From Chloroflexota bacterium (lineage in GTDB: Bacteria > Chloroflexota > UBA11872), in the NCBI GenBank assembly GCA_022826485.1, contig JAJDUU010000035.1:1-64000 (forward strand): a DNA stretch of 64,000 nt, read 5' to 3'. How positions within the stretch are numbered: position 1 is the first letter of the stretch; each line of letters begins with the position of its first letter. The position numbers and the translations under genes were made by a program. Shown here in pieces: positions 45,484-53,500 of this stretch. The notes beneath the pieces are model-generated. The model was given only the letters and a program-made list of their open reading frames with translations. It was not told where the DNA came from and did not search any database.

Positions 45484-46353
45484 ATGGGGGCCAACGGCCG
45501 CAGCCCCCGCACCCCAACCTTGTCACCACCTCACGCCCAACGGCGTCCGCCTGCGCCTGACGCCCCCACCGTCTTGTTCGACCTCGACGAGACTCTCATG
45601 CCCGAAGAGCCAGTGGCCATGCGCTGCATCGTGGACACGGCGCGCGCGGCCTCCAGCGCCTACGGCGTCGATCCGCTGGACCTCGCCACGGCGCTGCGCC
45701 AGGAGGCTCGCAAGCTCTGGCACGCCACGCCGGTGCATTCGTTCTGCAATCGCGCGGGCATCAGCTCATGGGAAGCCCTGTGGTCGGAGTTTCCCGGCGA
45801 TGCGCCGGAGTTGGCCTACTTGCGGTCGCGGCGCGGGACCTACCGGCTCGAATCGTGGCAAGCCGCGCTGGAACGATTCGATATCCAGGATCCGGCCCTC
45901 GCGCAGCGACTGGCCGACGCGTTCCCGGCTCTCCGCGCACAGACATATGAGACCTTTCCCGATGCCGTGCCCTGCCTCGAACGACTCGCTCGTGACTGCC
46001 GTATCGCCGTCGTGACCAACGGGGCCCGCGACAACCAACTGCGCAAGCTCGCCGGGGGCGGAATGGCCGACCTGCCGGAACGGATCTTCGTCTCGAGCGA
46101 CTTCGGCGCCGGCAAGCCGTCGCCGGCGTTCTTTGGCCATGTGTTGCACACGCTGCGCGTGGCCGCATCCACCTGCGTGTTCGTGGGCGACAGCGTGACC
46201 AACGACATCCTCGGCGCCAGCGCCTGCGGCATTGCGACCATTTGGGTCAACCGCGACGGACGAGCCGACCCCCGCACCGCCGTCGCGCGCCACGAAGTCG
46301 GCGCCCTGCGCGACGTGGATGTTGGCCTGATCCGCCGGCTGCTCTCGACCTAG
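45484..46353 (+). CDS. HAD-superfamily hydrolase (YjjG/NANP-like)
   Basis: A 289-residue phosphatase. Nucleophile motif VLFDLDETLMPEE (about residues 30-42), motif II VVTNGARDNQ, motif III Lys in GAGKPSPAFF and motif IV FVGDSVTNDILGA are present, with a helical cap between I and II. Such proteins hydrolyse small phosphate monoesters; the substrate is not given by sequence. About 28 Pro-rich residues precede the fold, so the true start may be later, but AAGG is placed before this ATG. Confidence 0.85.
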   Translation: MGANGRSPRTPTLSPPHAQRRPPAPDAPTVLFDLDETLMPEEPVAMRCIVDTARAASSAYGVDPLDLATALRQEARKLWHATPVHSFCNRAGISSWEALWSEFPGDAPELAYLRSRRGTYRLESWQAALERFDIQDPALAQRLADAFPALRAQTYETFPDAVPCLERLARDCRIAVVTNGARDNQLRKLAGGGMADLPERIFVSSDFGAGKPSPAFFGHVLHTLRVAASTCVFVGDSVTNDILGASACGIATIWVNRDGRADPRTAVARHEVGALRDVDVGLIRRLLST

Positions 46354-46461
46354 CTCGCCGCTTCCCGGATACTCGGCCCGGCAGCCACGCTCCCGCGTCG
46401 CGTCGACCGTCGCCCGGCTACTCGCAGTTGCCTGCTGTGGCATAATCGTTACTGCTGTGAC

Positions 46462-46490
46462 TTGGCGCGCTAGCTCGCGCCGTATACATT
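46462..46490 (+). promoter_or_regulatory. Promoter with embedded operator of the XRE gene
   Basis: TTGGCG (46462-46467), 17 bp, TACATT (46485-46490). Inverted arms GGCGCG (46464-46469) and CGCGCC (46476-46481) cover the -35 and spacer, an ideal place for self-repression. Transcription would start about 5 bases before the ATG. Confidence 0.45.
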
Positions 46491-46501
46491 ACCTACCCCT
46501 T

Positions 46502-47197
46502 ATGGGAATCGCTGAAGCCGTCCGTCAGCTCCGCGAGCAGCGACGGTTGTCGAAGGCTGAGCTCGCAGCGCGTTGCGGGCTCGCACCCTCATATCTCTCG
46601 CGGCTCGAAAGCGGCGACTACAAAAGTCCGACCGTTGCCACGCTTGTTGCTATAGCCGGCGGGCTGGACGTGGATCCACGCGAGCTCTTGGTGCTCGCGG
46701 GCTACGTCCCCGAGGACTTGGCTCGCACCCGGCGCCACCTCGCCGAAGAGTCGATTGCCCGCGTCGCCGAGTCCGCCATTCGCTCGATCTCGCAAACGGT
46801 CAGCGCCTCACTCAGCCCAGGCGCCATCGACGCCGTCGACGGCGCGCTGAATGTGGACTCGGCGTTACTTGCCGAACGCCTGCATGACTTTCGGCGCACC
46901 CAGGGACTAAACCTGCGCGAGGTGGCGCGTCGCTCCGGCGTTCGCCCCTCCCAGGTGAGCGCCCTGGAGGCCGGCAAGCGTCCCGCGGGCGCCCTCGACG
47001 TGGTCGCCGTGCTCCGCGAGGGCTACGGCATGAGCGAGCCGGCCGTCGACGACCTGCTCTTCGAAGTCAGCCTCAGCCACTATCTGGCCGACGATCTCGT
47101 CCTCTCCGCCGAGTCGCGCCGCATGACGCTCGAGTTCGTGCGCCTCGCCCGCCTGCGCGACCGCCAAACCCGCCAAGACCAAGCCCACCGCGGCTAG
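46502..47197 (+). CDS. XRE-type regulator with two helix-turn-helix domains
   Basis: A 231-residue protein. The first HTH (about residues 5-60) reads LREQRRLSKAELAARCGLAP, then SYLSRLESGDYKSPTVATL. A second, more diverged HTH (about 128-185) reads FRRTQGLNLREVARRSGVRP, then SQVSALEAGKRP. The middle and C-terminal parts are helical. Two DNA-binding units in one chain suggest binding to a long or paired site. ATG at 46502 starts the fold directly. The operator-like palindrome over its own -35 supports autoregulation. Targets unknown. Confidence 0.85.
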   Translation: MGIAEAVRQLREQRRLSKAELAARCGLAPSYLSRLESGDYKSPTVATLVAIAGGLDVDPRELLVLAGYVPEDLARTRRHLAEESIARVAESAIRSISQTVSASLSPGAIDAVDGALNVDSALLAERLHDFRRTQGLNLREVARRSGVRPSQVSALEAGKRPAGALDVVAVLREGYGMSEPAVDDLLFEVSLSHYLADDLVLSAESRRMTLEFVRLARLRDRQTRQDQAHRG

Positions 47198-47275
47198 CCC
47201 GCGGGCGTCGCCATTTGCCGTGCCGCTCAAACCGCTTTTGCCATTGCCCGCACGCAAGCGCAAGAGGCGACCCTC

Positions 47276-47304
47276 TTGCCGGTCGCTCCCCTTGCCCACA
47301 TAAT
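47276..47304 (+). promoter_or_regulatory. Promoter of the DUF6941-antitoxin-toxin unit
   Basis: TTGCCG (47276-47281), 17-bp spacer, CATAAT (47299-47304), about 90 bp before the first gene. Good match at both hexamers. Confidence 0.5.
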
Positions 47305-47392
47305 CCCTTTCACCCTTCGGGCGGAATGAGTCTCGGGACCCTGCGGTGGCGCGGCCTCGTCCTCGTCGCCCGACATCTGGGCAGGTGGCTAC

Positions 47393-47821
47393 GTGGACGT
47401 GACGTTGGCGGCCCTCGCCGATTCAGCGAACATCTCGCAAGAGGGCAAGCTCAACATTCTTGGCGAATTCAACCAGATCCATGCCCCAAGCGTTCCAGCG
47501 CTGCACTCGTCGATGGCGCTCGTCTTGCGGCTGGAGGCGGGGCCTGTCGAGTATGGTCAAGAGAAGCGCGTTGAGATTCGTCTGGTTGACGCCGACGGGA
47601 ATAGCGTGCTCGACGTTGGAACGGCCACCGTGCCCGTACCGAACGCAGGCCCTGGCAAGCGTGCAAGGATCGTGACCGTGCTCAACATTCAGAATACGGT
47701 TCTGGAGAGCTATGGGGACTACGTATTTGTCGTCCTTGTCAACGGCGACGAGAAGGCTACGGTGCCGCTCGAGCTTGTGCCGCCTGAGATGGCCGCGCCT
47801 GAGGAGGTGGCCGATGAGTAG
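47393..47821 (+). CDS. DUF6941-like protein
   Basis: A 142-residue soluble protein: DVTLAALADSANISQEGKLN, ILGEFNQIHAP, SMALVLRLEAGPVEYGQEKR and VEIRLVDADGNSVLD form a predicted beta-sandwich. The ADSAN-x-x-x-EGKLNILG opening matches the DUF6941 group, which has no known function. Start is GTG. The last 8 bp overlap the next gene, a possible antitoxin, so it may be a regulator or a passenger of the same unit. Confidence in the gene is high, in the family moderate. Confidence 0.75.
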   Translation: MDVTLAALADSANISQEGKLNILGEFNQIHAPSVPALHSSMALVLRLEAGPVEYGQEKRVEIRLVDADGNSVLDVGTATVPVPNAGPGKRARIVTVLNIQNTVLESYGDYVFVVLVNGDEKATVPLELVPPEMAAPEEVADE

Positions 47822-48038
47822 CGAACGCCGCGTGGCGGATCAGGTGAGTGCCGCCGGGAGCCTTGCACCCCCCAACACCCAGTCGACGGCGAAGACCTTC
47901 ACGTTTGTCTGGACGCTCAAGGATCAGGGGGACCTAACAGAGGAGCAGGCCGTTTCGGAAGCTCGGGAAATCGCCGCGAATCCCGACGCTCACGAGTGGC
48001 TGCCCTGGAAGGCGTCGACGACCAAGCCCGGCGCCTAG
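47814..48038 (+). CDS. Putative antitoxin partner of the RelE-type toxin
   Basis: A 74-residue acidic protein beginning MSSERRVADQVSAAGSLAPP, with a middle TKDQGDLT-like stretch (WTLKDQGDLTEEQAVSEARE). Its ATG overlaps the stop of the DUF6941-like gene by 8 bp and its stop lies 6 bp before the toxin start. Size, charge and place are those of a type II antitoxin, but no known antitoxin family was recognised. The assignment is by context. Confidence 0.55.
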   Translation: MSSERRVADQVSAAGSLAPPNTQSTAKTFTFVWTLKDQGDLTEEQAVSEAREIAANPDAHEWLPWKASTTKPGA

Positions 48039-48044
48039 CACTAC

Positions 48045-48599
48045 GTGCCGTACCGCGCGGTCATCGAGCGACGGGCTGCGCGATACCTCGCCCGTCAGGA
48101 CACTCTCCTGCGGGCGCGTGTCGATGCGGCAATCGAAAGGCTCCTTGAGGACCCTTACGGAAGCGGCTCCAAGGCCATCGTCGGTGAGCCGCTGCTGCGA
48201 TCCCTACGAGTCGGCGGGTTCCGCGTCATCTACGCCGTTGATGATGCCCAAGAGCTCATCCGCGTGATCAGGTTTGCTTCTCGCGGCGGAGCCTATCGAC
48301 GACTTGGAGAGAAGTCCGACTCAGACTCTTCCAGCGCCCACTCCGTTGGCGTAGCCAGAGTCGCAGCAGCCGCTGCCGGGAACGGTGTGCCCCGCTCCTA
48401 CGCCCCCGCCCCCGCCGGCACCACCGCGATCGTGGTCGTCGCGTTGCTCGGCAACCCGCTGGTCGTGTTGAACGCCGTCCACCGGGCGCCGTCGAACACC
48501 CCGACCCCGGCGTCCGTCGCCGCCCACACGCGTCCGTCGGCCGTTTCCGCCAGCGCGTGGACGCTGTCGGCGGGCAGGGTCGAATTGCCTGTCGTATAG
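48045..48599 (+). CDS. RelE/ParE-type toxin with an odd C-terminal extension
   Basis: Residues 1-88 are a RelE/ParE fold: YRAVIERRAARYLARQDTLL, RARVDAAIERLLEDPYGSGS, LLRSLRVGGFRVIYAVDD and ELIRVIRFASRGGAYRRL. RelE toxins cut mRNA at the ribosome; ParE-like relatives poison gyrase. Normal length is about 85-95 residues. Here the frame runs on for about 95 more residues of Ala/Pro/Ser-rich sequence that is antisense to the propeller gene. The original stop was probably lost by a small deletion or frameshift near residue 90. Start is GTG. Confidence 0.75.
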   Translation: MPYRAVIERRAARYLARQDTLLRARVDAAIERLLEDPYGSGSKAIVGEPLLRSLRVGGFRVIYAVDDAQELIRVIRFASRGGAYRRLGEKSDSDSSSAHSVGVARVAAAAAGNGVPRSYAPAPAGTTAIVVVALLGNPLVVLNAVHRAPSNTPTPASVAAHTRPSAVSASAWTLSAGRVELPVV

Positions 48600-50305
48600 G
48601 TGGTCACCACTCCACCGACCACGCGGCTCACCCCACCGGCCGTCGCCACCCACACGTCGCCGTTGGAGGCGGCGAAGATGTCTCGCACCTCCCCGCTCGC
48701 CAGCCCCTCGGTCGTCCCCAGCTGCTTCCAGCTGACGAGATTGGCCGAATACACCACGCCCTCGTTGAGCAATCCCAGCCAGAGGCGGCCCCCGCTATCG
48801 ACGATCATCGCCGTCACGTTGTCCCGGATCACTTCGGGGATCATCGTGCGCGTGATGAAGCGCGGCCAGGTGTCCGTCTGTTGATCGTAGAGGGCCGCGC
48901 CCTGGCGAGTGGCGAACCACACGCGCCCCACGCTCTCATCCACGATGAAGATGTCGCGCACGTCCAGGTCCGGCAGCTCCGAGTTGTCCGGCCGCATCCG
49001 GTCCCACTGCGTGCCGGCCAATACGCTCACGCCCTGATCCGGGTGTCCCACATAGAGCACGTCGCTCGCGCCGAAACCGGCAATGGCCTGCACGTTGTTC
49101 GAGCCCAGGCCCTGGCCGGTGGAGTCCCGCGTGAAGATGTTGCCGTCGCCGGCCCGGTCGATGCGGCTGGCGCCCACCGGCGTGCCCACCCAGATTTTTC
49201 CGTCGCCGTCCACGTGCAGGGCCTGGATTCGGTCGTCCACCAGGTCCGTGCCCTCGGCCCTGACGATGTGCCACGCGCCGTCATGGATCGCCAGCCCGGT
49301 ATCCGTCGTGCCCACCACCACCAGCTCGCGGGTGGGGCTCGGCGTGGTTACCGGCGCGGCGGTCGGCGTCGGCGTCGGCGTCGCCGCCGGTATCACGGCG
49401 CCCGCGGTGGGCGTCGGCGCGGGGGGCGGGGTCAGGTCGACGACCTCAACCGTGTAGGTCTGCCCGTCGGCCAGCGCCGTCGCCGCGTTGAACGCCGCGA
49501 TCCGCTGCCAGGCGTTGTTGGGATAGAGGCGGTTGCGCAGGTCATCCCCCAGCAGGCGCAGTCGCACGCCCGACCCGGGGTGATGCTCGAAGACCGCCGC
49601 CTGGAAATACTGCCGGATGAACCCCGGCGTCGCCGCCGGGATGTGCAGCGTGCCCGGCCGGTTCGTATCGATCCGCGCCTCCGTCTTCGGAAAGCCAAAG
49701 GCGTCCACGCCGCCGTACGTCCGGAAGAAGTTCAGAAACCCCGTCCACACGCCGCCCACCGAGAAGTTGGAGACCTTGTGCCCCCACGGCCCGTGCCCCT
49801 CGCCCGAGTTGTGGTTGATGGTCCCGGGCTCCACGCCCTGGTCCACGCTTCCCGCCACGCCGCCGCCGAAGTAGTCCCAGGCCAGCCGCCGCTCCATCAC
49901 ATAGATGCCGCCCAGGTCGGCCCGCGGATGAAAGTCCACCACGCCCCGCTGGTAATACTGCGTCAGCGCGGCGGGCTCCTCCTGGAACACCTCGGAGATC
50001 GGCAGACCCCAACGCGTCAAGCCGCCGCTGGATTCGTAGAAGGCCGCAAAGTCGGCGGTCAGCGTTTGCCCGCCGATCGTCACCTCGAGCCGGGGAATGT
50101 TGTGGCTCAGCGACGGGTTCCCGGCATCCGTCTTCCGCAGCGAGTTGACCACTCGCACCGCCTCGAACCCCGTCGCCGTCTGCGCCAGCAATCCGAGCGG
50201 GCCGGCGACTCCAAGGGCCAGCAGCGCCGTCAGCAGCAGGATGCCGCCCAGGCGCATCGGGGCGCTCAAGCCCGCCGGTCGCCCCGCCAAAGGCCCCGGC
50301 GCCAA
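48398..50305 (-). CDS. Secreted protein with a two-component-regulator-type propeller
   Basis: A 635-residue protein. A signal-type segment (MRLGGILLLTALLALGVAGP, about residues 17-36) precedes a globular domain (about 45-270; GGLTRWGLPISEVFQEEP, FNFSVGG-like repeats), a Thr/Pro-rich linker (about 295-330), and a C-terminal propeller with repeats such as VDGDGKIWVGTPVGASRID, DESVGRVWFATRQGAALYD and AASNGDVWVATAGGVSRV, typical of Reg_prop repeats. Extracellular sensing or glycan binding is a guess. Its last 67 codons overlap the extended tail of the toxin gene on the other strand. Confidence 0.8.
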   Translation of the reverse strand: MAPGPLAGRPAGLSAPMRLGGILLLTALLALGVAGPLGLLAQTATGFEAVRVVNSLRKTDAGNPSLSHNIPRLEVTIGGQTLTADFAAFYESSGGLTRWGLPISEVFQEEPAALTQYYQRGVVDFHPRADLGGIYVMERRLAWDYFGGGVAGSVDQGVEPGTINHNSGEGHGPWGHKVSNFSVGGVWTGFLNFFRTYGGVDAFGFPKTEARIDTNRPGTLHIPAATPGFIRQYFQAAVFEHHPGSGVRLRLLGDDLRNRLYPNNAWQRIAAFNAATALADGQTYTVEVVDLTPPPAPTPTAGAVIPAATPTPTPTAAPVTTPSPTRELVVVGTTDTGLAIHDGAWHIVRAEGTDLVDDRIQALHVDGDGKIWVGTPVGASRIDRAGDGNIFTRDSTGQGLGSNNVQAIAGFGASDVLYVGHPDQGVSVLAGTQWDRMRPDNSELPDLDVRDIFIVDESVGRVWFATRQGAALYDQQTDTWPRFITRTMIPEVIRDNVTAMIVDSGGRLWLGLLNEGVVYSANLVSWKQLGTTEGLASGEVRDIFAASNGDVWVATAGGVSRVVGGVVTTYTTGNSTLPADSVHALAETADGRVWAATDAGVGVFDGARWTAFNTTSGLPSNATTTIAVVPAGAGA

Positions 50306-50447
50306 CCCCGCGACTCGCCGACCCTGATCCTGAATCGCTCACCCGCCTGGTGACAGCACTTCCAGTATAGGTGCCGGCGGCCGGTGATGGGCGTGGATCT
50401 CTCGCGTCAGCCCAGGGCGTTTCCCGCTTCGCCGATTCGGCCTGGTC

Positions 50448-50482
50448 CCCTCTCCCGCTGGGAGAGGGTTAGGGTGAGGGTA
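50448..50482. repeat. CCTCTCCCGCTGGGAGAGG hairpin
   Basis: A single copy of the CCCTCTCCC...GGGAGAGGG hairpin with GTTAGGGTGAGGG behind it, in the 50306-50562 gap between the propeller and methyltransferase genes. No gene in the gap. Confidence 0.7.
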
Positions 50483-50562
50483 AGCATGCACGTGATCCCC
50501 ACTCCGACTCGGGTCCACCGTCATCCAGTGCGCGAAGCCTCGCGCCGCCGCCCCTCGCTCGG

Positions 50563-53500
50563 TCAGTCGACCCGAAACACCTTCAGCACTTCATCGCCCA
50601 GGTGATTGATGACCTTCACCGCGATGCGGCCGGACGCCGGCCGTTCGAAGGGTCGCGAGATGTCGCTGCGCAGCGTCGCCCAGGCGTCGGCGTCGATCTC
50701 GGCCTTCAGCGTCGTCTTCAACGCCTTGTAGGGATCGTTCGCGCCCAGGAAATAGGCGTGCCGCACGAAGAAGCTCTCCGAGTCATAGTCGGTGTCAATG
50801 AACCAGCAGGCGATGCCGTCCGTATCGTCACTGCGCACCTCGCCCGTGCTCGGATCGAACACGTCAACGCCGCGGACAGTGACTTGTGTCCAGTGGCCAG
50901 CGGCCAGGGCGAGCGGGAAGTCGGAGCTGGTCAGGTCCTTGAGCGCAGCGATCGTTTCAGCCCGTTGAGCATCCGTCCAACGTCGCCCGCCTGTGAAAGC
51001 ACCGGCCGTATCTGTTCCCGGTTCGCCATGCCCAAGCGTTGCGCCAGGATCAGCAGCGTCTCCGTCTCCGCCAGCGAGCCCCCCGCGATCCCCAGAAACT
51101 GCAGAAATTCCCCCGTGCTGTGGCGTTCCGCCCCCTCCGCGATGTTCGCCGCGATCGACACCGCCGCTCGCCGCGTCTGGCTGGTCAGACCGAACCTCTC
51201 GTCCGGCGGAAAGCTCGCAGAGACTCGATAGACTATCTCCGCCAACTCGATTGATTTCCTCCAGACTTTCAAGTCCTGATAGCTCTTTAACGTACTCATA
51301 ATTTGCGATCATTCTCCCGTTTCTAGCCACTAGCCACTGACCACTGGTCACTGAAATGTCCGGCTCACCAAAGATCACGAACAGGTTCCCCTGCCCCGTG
51401 TTCTTGAGCTCGCCGGCCATGTGCAGGTCGGCGTTCATACGGGCCTTGAGGACGGGAACGCGGCCCAGCTTGTCGAACTCGGTGGCGTGGGCCTCGTAGT
51501 TGAACGCGCAAGCGATCAGCAGGTCGAATCCCGCCTCGGCCGCCTCGCGAGCAGCCTCCACCAAATCCTGCCGCTGCACCGTTCCAAACTCGGGACCGAT
51601 GAAGATCCCGGCGCGGACGTGGGAAGTGGCGAGTGGAGAGTAGTCAGTGGCGAGCCCTCCGCCGCCTCGCTCATCACTCTTCACTCGCCACTCTCCACTG
51701 TCCGCTTCCGCCACCCGCCCTTCGGCGCACACCTGCTCGCCCGGCCAGGGAATCAGCGAGTCGAACTCGATGCGGTCTTCCTTGTGCGCCTGCTGCACGC
51801 CGGCCGTGCGCAATTGGTCCAGGATGATCGCGGCGAAATCCTGCGGCTCGCCGTAATGGCCCGGCGTTTCCGACGCCCGGTCGATCAGCTCGCCGTGCTC
51901 GTCCACGCCCAGCATGCGGTGCGGCGACAGGCTCTCCACCGTAAACGGCCCGGCCACGCGCACCGTGCGCTTGTCCTCGTAGGGCTTGTCGTAGAGATAC
52001 TCGAACTCGGCGTTGGCGGCGATAGAGGCGTCGATCGCCTGCTGCCGCGCAATGCGGGCCTGCCAGAAGCGTTCCAGCGGCTCGCGGGCGGCCGCCGGCC
52101 AGTCGCCGGGCGCCTCGCGCGGGACCTCCCACTCCAGCAGGCCGTTGGCCGGAGCGGCTTCGCCGGACGGCAGCGTGACGGTCGCGCCGTCGGGCGCGCC
52201 AAAGTCGATCAGCTCACCTTCCCGTCCACCCGTCGGCGACACGAACGGCGGCGCGGGGGCAGAGGAAAGTGGCGAGTGGCTAGTGGTCAGTGGCGAGCGG
52301 TCCGCCTCCCTCTCCCTCGGGGAGAGGGCCGAGTGGTCTGCCTCCCTCTCCCTTGGAGAGAGGGCCGGGTGGTCCGCCTCCCTCTCCCTCGGGGAGAGGG
52401 CCGAGTGGTCCGCCTCCCTCTCCCTTGGGGAGAGGGCCGGGGTGAGGGGACTCCCTCCGTCATTCCCGCCCCCTCCGTCATTCCCGCGAAGGCGGGAATC
52501 CACCCGCCCGCGCAGCGTCTCGTTCAATTCACCCAGCGCGTCCTCCACCGCCGGCTGCAACTGCTCCCAGATCACGTCGATCTCCGCGTTGTTGGCAATG
52601 TCCCTCAGCGTGATGTGCGGCACCCGCTGGTAGACGAAGCCCTGGCGAATGTCGCCGTATGGAGTGGCGAGCGAAAAGTCCCGACCGCTGAGCTCGGCCT
52701 CTTTGACCTGTCCCTCGCGGCTGTCGGACAGCAGGTACCAGGGATAGCGGGCGCCCATGATGCGCGCCCGGGCCAGCGCCAGGGCCACGCGCGAGGTGTC
52801 GATGGTGATCCATCGACGGCCCCATTGCTCGGCGACGTAGGCGGTGGTGCCGGAACCACATGTCGGGTCGAGCACGAGATCTCCGGGATCGGTGGCCATG
52901 AGAATGCAGCGTTCGATAGCACGAATTCCAGTCTGAACCACATACACTTTCTCATCACCAAATCCGGACTGGCGCGTATCGTCCCAAATGTCGTTAAACG
53001 CCTGATAGGGATAGTCATCAAACGGCCTCACATACCCTAGGGTGCGACCCGAGAATGTAAGTCTCCCTGCCTTGTCGATTCGGCTCATACCCTCGCTATT
53101 GGTCTTCCATCCGCCCTTTCCAGGTCGAAATATATGCCCGGAATAACAAAGGGCAAATAGAGTTGTAGCGCTTGACGATTGGGACGTGATCGGGTTCATC
53201 CTAGCTATTCGATACGGCTGATTCTTCGCATGAACTAGGCTTCCAGATTCAGTAAAATCATAACGGTAGTTCCTATCAATAGCCGCCTGTCTCTTGAAGA
53301 ATACCGGTCTGATCTTAGCCGACTCCTTGTGCTTAGCAAACCAGACAATTACATCGTAAGTGCTGTCTAGAGACACCCCTCCTTTTCCCGTAGTCTTGCG
53401 AAAAACGATGCTTGCCACATGGTTGTCCTCGCCGAACACCTCGTCCATCATCGCCCGAACGCGATGAACGTTTTCATTCCCAATTTGCACAAAGATCGAA

